Below, one piece after another: positions 1 to 7,735 of a stretch of 62,049 nucleotides of DNA. Location of the stretch: the NCBI GenBank assembly GCA_945787335.1, contig CALZHR010000208.1:1-62049 (forward strand), written 5' to 3'. The notes beneath the pieces are model-generated. The model made no database searches, had not been told where the DNA came from, and saw nothing but the letters and a program-made list of their open reading frames with translations. The stretch is from an uncultured Desulfuromonadales bacterium (GTDB lineage Bacteria; Desulfobacterota; Desulfuromonadia; Desulfuromonadales; Geopsychrobacteraceae). The position numbers were made by a program, and so were the translations under genes. The stretch's first letter is position 1. Each line of letters begins with the position of its first letter.

Positions 1-110
1 AACCCTTTCAAAAGGAAACTCTCCGGCACAGGATTTGCCTTGTTTAGCACAGCGCAGAAAAAAATTCATCAGCAGAAGCGCAAAACCACCGACAATGTTA
101 AGATTTATCC

Positions 111-137
111 TTGACAGCCCCCCCGACCGGGTATAGT
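111..137 (+). promoter_or_regulatory. Candidate sigma-70 promoter of speE-speA
   Basis: A perfect -35 hexamer TTGACA (111-116) is followed after 15 bases by TATAGT (132-137). The spacer is shorter than the optimal 17. It would give a leader of about 95 bases that contains a small GC hairpin (207-222) directly before the GAGGG ribosome site of speE. Bases 1-110 hold no gene that I can see. Confidence 0.5.
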
Positions 138-238
138 AACAGCGCATTCTTTTCCGTTTCCCGTTTTCATGGCTGTTCAGACGGCGGGAAGCGACGGACA
201 ACTGACCCGCCCAATCGGGCGGCGCGAGGGTCGAGAAC

Positions 239-1084
239 ATGGAACTCTGGTACACGGAAAAACACAGCGAGAATGTCGGCATCACCCTGAAGGCGAGCAA
301 AACCCTCTTCTCAGGGGAGAGCGAATTCCAGAAGCTGGAAATCATCGAAACCCTGGAATACGGCCGCATGATGCTGCTCGACGGGCTGGTGATGGTCACC
401 GAGCGCGACGAATTCGTCTATCACGACATGATCGTCCACCCGGCGCTGTTTACCCACCCCGACCCGAAAAAGGTGCTGGTGATCGGCGGCGGCGACGGCG
501 GCAGCATCCGCGAGATCATGAAGCACCCGGGGGTTGAACAGGCAGTGCTCTGCGAAATCGACGGGCTGGTGATCGAGAAGTCGATCGAGCTGCTCCCCTC
601 GATGGCCTGCGAGATCGACGGCAACAACCCGCGCGTCACGCTGCATGTCGACGACGGCCTGGCCTACATCCGCGAGCACCAGAACGAATTCGACGTGATC
701 CTGGTCGACTCCACCGACCCGATCGGCCCGGCGGTCGGGCTGTTCGAGGAGGATTTCTACCGGCTGGTGCACGGCGCCCTGAAGGCCGACGGGATCATGG
801 TCGCGCAGAGCGAATCCCCTTTCTACCACGCCGAAATCCAGAAGAACATGTACCGCAACCTGCGCGCGGTCTTCCCGGTGGTCGAGATGTACCAGGCCTT
901 CATCCCCACCTACCCGAGCGGCTTCTGGAGCTTCGCCTTCGCCAGCAAGCAGTACCACCCGGTCAAGGATTTCGACCGGCAGCGCGCCGCCGACCGCGGC
1001 TTTTACACCAGGTACTACAATGAAGACCTGCACCTGGGGGCCTTCATGCTGCCGACCTTCGCCAAAGAAAACATCGCCGACTAG
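239..1084 (+). CDS. speE: Spermidine synthase (polyamine aminopropyltransferase)
   Basis: A cytosolic enzyme that transfers the aminopropyl group of decarboxylated S-adenosylmethionine to putrescine (or a related diamine). At 281 aa it has normal family length. Visible marks are the N-terminal beta domain, YHD at 61-63, the nucleotide-binding GGGDGG loop at 83-88, acidic E106-D108, and the catalytic VDSTDP motif with D157. The ATG at 239 is preceded 8 bases upstream by GAGGG, which sits directly behind a 6-bp GC hairpin. It is first in an operon with speA 18 bases downstream. No SAM decarboxylase or agmatinase lies in this window, so those steps must be encoded elsewhere. Confidence 0.95.
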   Translation: MELWYTEKHSENVGITLKASKTLFSGESEFQKLEIIETLEYGRMMLLDGLVMVTERDEFVYHDMIVHPALFTHPDPKKVLVIGGGDGGSIREIMKHPGVEQAVLCEIDGLVIEKSIELLPSMACEIDGNNPRVTLHVDDGLAYIREHQNEFDVILVDSTDPIGPAVGLFEEDFYRLVHGALKADGIMVAQSESPFYHAEIQKNMYRNLRAVFPVVEMYQAFIPTYPSGFWSFAFASKQYHPVKDFDRQRAADRGFYTRYYNEDLHLGAFMLPTFAKENIAD

Positions 1085-1102
1085 CTTCGGAGCCAGGGCA
1101 GA

Positions 1103-3016
1103 ATGAACCCACGCAGCAAACCAGACTGGACCGCCGCCGACTCAGCCGCCCTCTATGGGGTTGACAATTGGGGGGGCGGCAACTTCTCCATGACCCCGAG
1201 CGGCGAAGTCACCGTCAAGGTCCAGTTCGACTCCGGGCCGGTCGAAGTGCCGCTGATCGAGATCGTCCGGGGGATCAAGCAGCGCGGCCACGATATGCCG
1301 CTGCTGCTGCGGATCGAAAACCTGCTCGACGCGCGGATCACCCTGCTGAATGAGAGCTTTCGCGAGGCGATCAGGCAGGCCGGCTACCAGGGGCGTTACC
1401 AGGGGGTATTCCCGGTCAAGGTCAATCAGCAGGCGCAGGTGATCGAGGAGATCACCCAGTTCGGGGCGCGCTACAACCACGGCCTCGAGGCGGGCAGCAA
1501 GGCCGAGCTGCTGCTGGCGCTGGCGAAATTGCCGGAGCACGGGCTGCTGGTCTGCAACGGTTACAAGGACCGCGAATTCATCGACCTGGGACTCTGGGCC
1601 GACAAGCTCGGCTACCGCTGCTTTTTTGTCGTCGAGTCACCGAGCGAACTGCCGCTGATCATCGCAAGAAGCCAGGCGCTCGGGATCAGGCCGCTGCTCG
1701 GGCTGCGCATCAAGGTCTCCGCCAAGGTCGGCGGGTTGTGGACCGAGACCAGCGGCGACCGCAGCAGCTTCGGCCTGAGCACCGCCCAGCTGGTGCAGGT
1801 GGTCGATGACCTGCGCGCAGCCGAAATGCTCGACTGCCTGCAGCTGCTGCACTGCCACCTCGGTTCGCAGATCCCCGACCTTGAGGAGATCCGCGCCGGG
1901 GTGCGCGAAGCGAGCCGCTTCTACGCCGACCTGGTCGCCGAGGGGGTGCCGCTGCGCTCCCTCGACCTCGGCGGCGGGCTGGCGGTCGATTACATCGGCA
2001 ACCAGACGAAGCACAGCCACTCGCGCAACTACAGCCTGGCCGATTACTGTCGCTGCATCGTCACCACCATCCAGCAGACCCTGGCCGCCAGCGGCGCCGC
2101 CCATCCGGACATCATCACCGAATCGGGCCGGGCCACCGTGGCGCACACCTCGCTGCTGCTGTTCAACATTCTCGATGTGATGCATTTCGAGGCGCAGGCC
2201 CTGCCAGACCGCTGTCCGTCTGATGCACATCCGCTGGTCGCGCGCCAGTTCGCGCTGCAGCAGGACGCTGCCAGCTTCGAACTGGTCGCCGGCTATCAGG
2301 AAGCCCTCGGCATCCGTGACCAGATCCGCCAGCTGTTCCGCGACGGCGAAATCCCGCTGCGCCAGCGCTCCCTGGCGGAAAACCTGTTTCTGGCCAGCGC
2401 CCGGCAGGTGCTGCAGCGGCTGGAGCAGCTGTCGGAGTGCCCGGCGGAACTGAGCGAACTGCCGCAGAACCTGGCCGATATCTACTATGGCAACTTCAGC
2501 GTCTTTCAATCGCTGCCCGACAGCTGGGCGATCGATCAGGTCTTTCCGGTGATGCCGATTCACCGGCTGGCGGAGCGGCCCGAGCGGGACGCCATCATCT
2601 CCGACCTGACCTGCGACTGCGACGGCAAGCTCGACTGCTTCATCCTCACCGGCGGCGAGCGCAGAACCCTGCCGCTGCATCCGCTGGTGCCGGGGGAGGA
2701 CTACTTCCTCGGGGTATTTTTGATGGGCGCCTACCAGGAGACCCTCGGCGATCTGCACAACCTGTTCGGTGACACCCACGTGGTCAGCGTGCGGGTCAAC
2801 GAGAACGGCAGCTTCGACGTGATGAAGGAGCTCAGCGGCGACAGCGTGGCCGAGGTGCTCAGCTTCGTCGAGTACGATCCCCAGGCCCTCTACAACGGTT
2901 TCCGCGACAAAGCAGAAAAAGCGGTCCGCGATGGCCGCATCGACCTGAGCGAACGGCAGCGGCTGCTCGAAGAATTCGCCAGCCGGCTGCGTGGCTACAC
3001 CTATTACTGCAGTTGA
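1103..3016 (+). CDS. speA: Biosynthetic arginine decarboxylase
   Basis: A PLP enzyme making agmatine from arginine, the first step of the arginine route to putrescine. The 637 aa match the large SpeA family. The PLP lysine lies in FPVKVNQQ (K106). Further conserved blocks are HCHLGSQ, the glycine-rich GGGLAVDY phosphate site, and the C-terminal active-site CDCDG at 504-508, where C504 would be the partner-barrel cysteine; C506 is an additional cysteine in that motif. It follows speE by 18 bases with a GGAGCCAGGG ribosome site, so the two are surely cotranscribed. The agmatine-to-putrescine step is not encoded here. Confidence 0.95.
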   Translation: MNPRSKPDWTAADSAALYGVDNWGGGNFSMTPSGEVTVKVQFDSGPVEVPLIEIVRGIKQRGHDMPLLLRIENLLDARITLLNESFREAIRQAGYQGRYQGVFPVKVNQQAQVIEEITQFGARYNHGLEAGSKAELLLALAKLPEHGLLVCNGYKDREFIDLGLWADKLGYRCFFVVESPSELPLIIARSQALGIRPLLGLRIKVSAKVGGLWTETSGDRSSFGLSTAQLVQVVDDLRAAEMLDCLQLLHCHLGSQIPDLEEIRAGVREASRFYADLVAEGVPLRSLDLGGGLAVDYIGNQTKHSHSRNYSLADYCRCIVTTIQQTLAASGAAHPDIITESGRATVAHTSLLLFNILDVMHFEAQALPDRCPSDAHPLVARQFALQQDAASFELVAGYQEALGIRDQIRQLFRDGEIPLRQRSLAENLFLASARQVLQRLEQLSECPAELSELPQNLADIYYGNFSVFQSLPDSWAIDQVFPVMPIHRLAERPERDAIISDLTCDCDGKLDCFILTGGERRTLPLHPLVPGEDYFLGVFLMGAYQETLGDLHNLFGDTHVVSVRVNENGSFDVMKELSGDSVAEVLSFVEYDPQALYNGFRDKAEKAVRDGRIDLSERQRLLEEFASRLRGYTYYCS

Positions 3017-3049
3017 GGATCTGAAAAACTTTGACCGGGAGACGGACAG

Positions 3050-3370
3050 ATGACCAGTGAGGAACTCAGCAAGTACGACGGACAGAACGGCCAACCCGCT
3101 TACGTGGCGGTCAGCGGCAGCATCTACGACGTCACGGCCAGCGAACGCTGGAAGAACGGGCTGCACGAAGAAGTTCATCAGGCCGGACAGGACCTGACCG
3201 AAGAGCTCAAATCGGCCCCGCACGTGCGGGCGGTGATCGAACGCTTTCCGATCGTCGGCCGGCTGGAAGAGCCGGCAGCCGAACCGACCGCCGCCAAGCG
3301 CTTGCCGCTGCCGCTGATAATCGGTGGCGCGGTGTTGCTGCTGGTCGTCATTGCCCTGTTGCTGAGATAA
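3050..3370 (+). CDS. Tail-anchored cytochrome b5-like heme-binding protein
   Basis: A 106-aa protein with an N-terminal cytochrome b5-like domain of the short prokaryotic type (about residues 3-72). The pattern is LSKYDGQNGQPAYVAV, then WKNGLHEEVHQAGQDL, then PHVRAVIERFPIVG. H39, H43 and H58 are the candidate heme or ligand residues. A hydrophobic segment at about 86-105 ends the protein, so it is probably held in the inner membrane by its C-terminus with the domain in the cytoplasm. It starts 33 bases after speA with GGGAG as ribosome site and is probably in the same transcript. Its electron partner is unknown, and heme binding is inferred from the family. Confidence 0.75.
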   Translation: MTSEELSKYDGQNGQPAYVAVSGSIYDVTASERWKNGLHEEVHQAGQDLTEELKSAPHVRAVIERFPIVGRLEEPAAEPTAAKRLPLPLIIGGAVLLLVVIALLLR

Positions 3371-3398
3371 TCCCGGGCCGGGCGTGAAGAAAAGCTTT

Positions 3399-3501
3399 TT
3401 AACGCAAAGACGCTGAGTCCGCGGAGCTCGCTGAGAAACGCACTAATAGATTGAATTTTATGGCTCTTGATCTTCTCTGCAGCTCTCCGACTCCGCGTTA
3501 A
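3399..3501. repeat. Imperfect inverted repeat, possible dispersed palindromic element
   Basis: Arms at 3399-3437 and 3473-3501 are imperfect reverse complements. Both read TTAACGC at the outer end, share a GGAG/GAGAGCT-like core and end in GAGAA at the inner side; the left arm carries an extra AAAGACGCTGAGTC-type block. The loop is AT-richer. No ORF is convincing between 3371 and 3621. It looks like a non-coding dispersed repeat, but only one copy is visible here. Confidence 0.35.
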
Positions 3502-3565
3502 TGCATATGACTTTCCTTGGTGTTGCTGATGTCTTGGTCGCTAACCTTCTATTGAGACAATCGAT

Positions 3566-3603
3566 AAAAAAAGGCCGCTGCTCGAAATGGCAGACGGCCT
3601 TTT
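3566..3603. terminator. Bidirectional rho-independent terminator
   Basis: AAAAGGCCG pairs with CGGCCTTTT, with an inner CTGC/GCAG pairing and a short loop. It has an A-run on the left and a T-run on the right, so it can stop transcription from both sides. It sits just after the minus-strand receiver gene ending at 3622 and closes the rightward polyamine operon. Confidence 0.8.
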
Positions 3604-3621
3604 GTTTCACTGCACGCGGGT

Positions 3622-4002
3622 TCAATCCGCGAGCAGCGCGTCGATCATATCCGGCAGCCTGAGGCAGACTTCGGTCTTGACCAGCACTCCCCTGATGTTG
3701 GTGTCGGCCATCCCTTCCTCGTCCATGGTCAGCAGATGTCCGGAACAGAGGATCACCGGCACCTGCGGCGCCCGCCGATAAAGCTCCTGAGCCAGCTCAA
3801 TGCCGCTCATCTTGGGCATCGACTCATCGGTCACCACCAGGTCATAGCCGGCCTTGTCGGGCCCGAAAGCCTTCAGCGCCTCGGCGGCACTGAAGGCCGC
3901 GTCAACCTGGTAGCCCAGGTCCCCGAGAAACTCCTGTCCGAGCACCGCCAGACTTTCCTCGTCGTCGACGTACAGAATCCGTTTCTGTCGTTCAGCCATC
4001 AT
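3622..4002 (-). CDS. Single-domain response regulator (CheY-like receiver)
   Basis: A 126-aa stand-alone receiver. The acidic pair is at D13-D14, the phospho-acceptor is D59 in VVTDESMP, and the conserved lysine near residue 109 stands in LVKT instead of the usual KP. There is no output domain. It resembles the C-terminal receiver of the hybrid kinase at 5324-7735: both have SLAxLGxEFLxDLGY near the start and EGxAxT...LxKT near the end. It is therefore likely a duplicate of that domain, acting as a diffusible phosphate carrier or sink. It lies 87 bases after the preceding kinase gene. Either of the first two ATG codons could be the start. Confidence 0.85.
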   Translation of the reverse strand: MMAERQKRILYVDDEESLAVLGQEFLGDLGYQVDAAFSAAEALKAFGPDKAGYDLVVTDESMPKMSGIELAQELYRRAPQVPVILCSGHLLTMDEEGMADTNIRGVLVKTEVCLRLPDMIDALLAD

Positions 4003-4089
4003 TTAGCGAAACCCCTTCCGGCGCACAGTTCAGGCGCAGCAGAATCATCAGACAGAAGCATAACATATTCCTCATGGAAGAAAACAAAT

Positions 4090-5355
4090 TTATTCCTCGC
4101 CGGCTGCCGGCAGACGCAGGGTGAAGCAGCTGCCCTGCCCAGAAGTGCTGGTCACCTCAATCGTCCCCTGATGCTGCTCGATAATATCCTTGATAATGCT
4201 CAAACCGAGCCCGGTGCCGACACCGATCTCTTTGGTGGTGAAAAACGGCTCGAAGATCTTTTCCAGGTTCTCGGCCGGAATGCCGCAGCCGTTGTCCTGA
4301 ATCTGCACGACAATCTGCGCCCCCTCCCGACCTGCACTGACCCGGATACGGCCCTGCTCCTTGATGGCGTGTCCGGCATTGACCAACAGGTTCACGAACA
4401 CCTGCCCGAGCCGCTGGCGGTAGCCTCTGAGCTGCGGCAGGTCCTGCAGATCACGAACCACTTCAGCCTTATATTTCAGCTCGTTCCAGACCAGCAGCAG
4501 GGCCTCTTCAATAATCTGATTGAGATCGAGCAGCTCCTCGATTTCGCTATCCTGGCGGGAGAAATCCTTCAGCCCCTGAATGATGGTCTTGATCCGCTCG
4601 GCGCCTTCCTGGCAGTTGGCGACCAGCTCATCGAGATCCTCCAGGATCAGGTCGATCTTCAGCTTTCTGGCCAGCTGCTTCAGAGCTTCGCGCTGCTGCT
4701 CAGTTGCAGATTCTTCAACCACCTGCTGCAGCGCCCGCCGATATTCTGTCAGCCGCTGCAGGTACTTCTGCAGGCTGCCCAGGTTACTGGCGACAAACCC
4801 GGTAGGGGTCTTGATTTCATGGGCGATGCCGGCCGCAAGCTGACCGATCGAGGCGAGTTTTTCCTGCTGCAGCAACTGGCGATTGCTCTCTTCGAGCTGC
4901 CGATTGGCGGTTTCGAGTTCCTCCGTGCGGCGGGCGACCTGCCCTTCAAGCTCCTGCTGGTAGTTCTGGCTGAGCTTTTCCAGCCGCGCCAGGCGCAGGC
5001 TGTTGGCGACATGGACCAGCACCTCAAATGCTTCGCAGGGCTTGATCAGGTAGCCGAAAGCCCCCAGCTCCAGGGCCTGCAGCGCGACCTCGCGGTCGTT
5101 GACTCCGGTGGTCACCAGAACGGCCAGGTCGGGATAGACCCCGGCGACCTGCCGCATCAGCTCGAGACCGTCGACCTCCGGCATCCGGATATCGGTGATC
5201 AGCAGGTCGAAAGGTTGGGTCCGCAACAGTTTGAGAGCGTCCGCGGCACTGCAGGCCGTGCAGCAAGAATAGCCATCCTCTTCCAGCAGCCGTTCCATCA
5301 GACGACAGAAAGACGGCTCATCATCAACGATCAGGATCTTTTCTTTCGTTGGCAT
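4090..5355 (-). CDS. Receiver-histidine kinase (REC-HisKA-HATPase)
   Basis: A 421-aa soluble kinase. The N-terminal receiver (about 1-120) has D55 as phospho-site and K105 in LIKP. A coiled coil (about 122-165) leads into a HisKA box with H179 in HEIKTP, then an ATPase domain with NLLVNAGHA (N box), [15 protein letters not shown] and GTGLGLS. Having the receiver in front of the kinase suggests the protein is controlled by phosphotransfer from another kinase. The T of HEIKT keeps the E-x-x-T form linked to phosphatase activity. The gene overlaps the end of the upstream hybrid kinase by 32 bases, so translation is probably coupled. It has no membrane segment. Confidence 0.9.
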   Translation of the reverse strand: MPTKEKILIVDDEPSFCRLMERLLEEDGYSCCTACSAADALKLLRTQPFDLLITDIRMPEVDGLELMRQVAGVYPDLAVLVTTGVNDREVALQALELGAFGYLIKPCEAFEVLVHVANSLRLARLEKLSQNYQQELEGQVARRTEELETANRQLEESNRQLLQQEKLASIGQLAAGIAHEIKTPTGFVASNLGSLQKYLQRLTEYRRALQQVVEESATEQQREALKQLARKLKIDLILEDLDELVANCQEGAERIKTIIQGLKDFSRQDSEIEELLDLNQIIEEALLLVWNELKYKAEVVRDLQDLPQLRGYRQRLGQVFVNLLVNAGHAIKEQGRIRVSAGREGAQIVVQIQDNGCGIPAENLEKIFEPFFTTKEIGVGTGLGLSIIKDIIEQHQGTIEVTSTSGQGSCFTLRLPAAGEE

Positions 5356-7735
5356 TCCCCCCCCTTCCGAGAAGTTTTTTCAAGAGCTTCGGCAGCTGAT
5401 CGAACAGATCGGTCTTCAACAAAACATGGCAGATACTGGTTTCCGCAATCCCCTCGGTATCGAGCGAAAGCTTCAGCCCCGAACAGAGCACCACCGGCAG
5501 CTCCGGCGCCAGGTCGCTCAGGTTCCGGGCCAGTTCGATTCCGGTCATCCGCGGCATGGTCTGGTCGGTGATCACCAGGTCGAACTGCCCGTGATGCCGC
5601 TTGAGATGCTCCAGCGCAGCCAGGCTGCTGGTCTGGGCGATCACATTATAACCGAGATCTTCGAGGAACTCTTTACCGAGCAGGGCCAGACTGGTTTCGT
5701 CGTCCACCAGCATGATGTTCCCCTCGCCGGTGATGTCGGCCGAATCGACTTCAAATCCTTGGGGGACATTCTCCTCCTGAAGGCAGGGCAGCATGAGCGT
5801 AAAGCAGGTTCCCTTCTCCAGGCAGCTGCTGACCCGGATCTGTCCGCCGAGGGACGTGATAATGCCGCGCACCACTGACAGACCCAGACCGGTGCCGTTG
5901 TCGACATCCTTGGTGGTGAAATAGGGATCGAAGATCCGTTCCAGCAGCTCCGGATCGATCCCGGTGCCGGTATCCTTGACTTTCAGCTCCAGATAGGGAC
6001 CGGCTGCCAGCCCCCAGTCATTCTGCTCAGCGAGCTCACACTTGCCGAGCGAAACAGACAGGGTGCCACCGCTCGGCATGGCGTGATAGGCGTTGGTGCA
6101 CAGGTTCATCAGAACCTGGTGCACCTGGGTCGCGTCGGCGAGAATCGATTCCCCGCACACCACAAGCGACTGGACAACGTTAATGGTCGACGGGAATGAG
6201 GCCCGGATCAACTGCAGAACCTCCTGAATGATCAGATCGACCTGAACCGGCTGTTTTTCGATGCCGCTCTTGCGGCTGAAGGTGAGGATCTGGCGGACCA
6301 GCTGCTTGGCCCGCTCCGCCGCCTTGAGCACCTCGCGCATGTCGGTCTGTTCGCGGCTGTCTTTCGGTAGCCGTCGCTCGACCATCGACCCATAGCCGAG
6401 GATCGAGGCAAGGATGTTGTTGAAATCGTGCGCGATGCCGCCGGCCAGGGTGCCGATCGCCTCCATCTTCTGCGTCTGGCGCAGCTGCATTTCCAGCTCC
6501 AGCCGCTGTGCCTCGGCCTCTTTGCGTTCGGTGATGTCGCGCAGCACGCCGATGGCATGCCATTCATTACCCTGGCGTACGGCATTCAGCGATATCTCCA
6601 GCGGCACCCGCTTGCCCGCCTTGGTCAGCCCCTCGATCTCGACAGTTTCTCCGATCACATCCCCCCGGCCAGTGGCGACGAAGGCCTGCATCCCTCTTTG
6701 CGCCTGCGGCTGAAATTCTTCCGGGGCGAGCAGCTGATGCAGATCCCGGCCGAGAATCTCCGCTTCGGAATAACCGAAAATCCGTTCGGCGGCCGGGTTC
6801 CAGAGCTGAATTTCGCCGCTGGCATTAATCATGATAAAAGCTTCCACGGCACTGCGGGCGATGGTGCGATACTGCTGATCGGCCCGCCGCCGCGCCGCTT
6901 CGGCCTGCTTGCGATCCGTGATGTCCTGGATGTAGCCGGCCATCCGCAGCGGCTTGCCCTCGGCGTCCCAGACCGCCTGTCCACGCGAGCGCAGCCAGAT
7001 ATACTGATCTTGAGTGGTCCGGATTCTGAATTCGACATCGTAAGGCTGCTGTTCGGTAAAATGCAGCTGCAAAACCCCTTGAGCCACCTCGACATCATCC
7101 GGATGCATCATCCCATACAGCTGGCTCCGGGTTGCCGGAATCCGGCCTTCCTGGTAGCCGAGCATTTCGTAGATACGTGGCGACCACCACATCTGCTCAA
7201 CGCTGAGATCGGCCCAGTCCCAGATCCCGGCTCCCGAACCGCGCACTGCCAGGTCGAAGCGTTCTTCGCTGACCCGGAGGGCGTCCAGGGTGGCTTGCTT
7301 TTCCCAGGCGAGTCGAACGTCCTCGATCGCCCGCGGCACCGCGGTCTGCAGGCGGACCAGGTTTGACTTCAGGACATAATCGGTGACTCCTGCCTTGAGC
7401 GTGTCGATGGCCAGTTCTTCACCAAGCGCGCCGGTAATGAGAATGAAAGGGGGAGGCGGCGAGAGCTGCCTGGTTTGTGCAAAGGCCTTCAGGCCGTCAC
7501 AATCGGGCAGTGAGTAATCGGACAGCACCAGATCGTAAATGCTGCTTTCCAGGGCCTGCTGATAATCGGAAAAATTATTGACCCAATCGATCTGACAGGA
7601 AAAATCCCCGGCGGCCAGCGCATGTCGCACCAGCTCAGCATCCAGTTCGCTGTCTTCCAGATGTAAAATCTGTAGAGTGTTTTGCATGTTATGCCTGTGA
7701 GCTGGTAAATTCTCCACGCCAGCTGGCCGCTTCAC
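5324..7735 (-). CDS. Hybrid sensor kinase (REC-PAS-PAS-HisKA-HATPase-REC)
   Basis: An 803-aa soluble hybrid kinase. The N-terminal receiver has D73 in LSDYSLPD; two PAS/PAC units follow (about 155-275 and 285-410), the first of PAS_3 type. HisKA carries HDFNN at about residue 430, then an ATPase domain with NLCTNAYHAM, DTGTGI and GTGLGLSVV. A C-terminal receiver (about 670-790) has its aspartate in VITDQTMP and LLKT in place of KP. The GTG at 7735 overlaps the upstream stop by four bases (GTGA). An ATG at 7687, which starts right at the receiver fold, is an alternative. With two receivers it is probably a relay hub of the cluster. Confidence 0.88.
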   Translation of the reverse strand: MKRPAGVENLPAHRHNMQNTLQILHLEDSELDAELVRHALAAGDFSCQIDWVNNFSDYQQALESSIYDLVLSDYSLPDCDGLKAFAQTRQLSPPPPFILITGALGEELAIDTLKAGVTDYVLKSNLVRLQTAVPRAIEDVRLAWEKQATLDALRVSEERFDLAVRGSGAGIWDWADLSVEQMWWSPRIYEMLGYQEGRIPATRSQLYGMMHPDDVEVAQGVLQLHFTEQQPYDVEFRIRTTQDQYIWLRSRGQAVWDAEGKPLRMAGYIQDITDRKQAEAARRRADQQYRTIARSAVEAFIMINASGEIQLWNPAAERIFGYSEAEILGRDLHQLLAPEEFQPQAQRGMQAFVATGRGDVIGETVEIEGLTKAGKRVPLEISLNAVRQGNEWHAIGVLRDITERKEAEAQRLELEMQLRQTQKMEAIGTLAGGIAHDFNNILASILGYGSMVERRLPKDSREQTDMREVLKAAERAKQLVRQILTFSRKSGIEKQPVQVDLIIQEVLQLIRASFPSTINVVQSLVVCGESILADATQVHQVLMNLCTNAYHAMPSGGTLSVSLGKCELAEQNDWGLAAGPYLELKVKDTGTGIDPELLERIFDPYFTTKDVDNGTGLGLSVVRGIITSLGGQIRVSSCLEKGTCFTLMLPCLQEENVPQGFEVDSADITGEGNIMLVDDETSLALLGKEFLEDLGYNVIAQTSSLAALEHLKRHHGQFDLVITDQTMPRMTGIELARNLSDLAPELPVVLCSGLKLSLDTEGIAETSICHVLLKTDLFDQLPKLLKKLLGRGGNANERKDPDR

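Noticed and set aside
169-537. Frame of 122 codons overlapping the start of speE
   Set aside because: Arginine/proline-rich product in another frame of speE, with no homology and no ribosome site.
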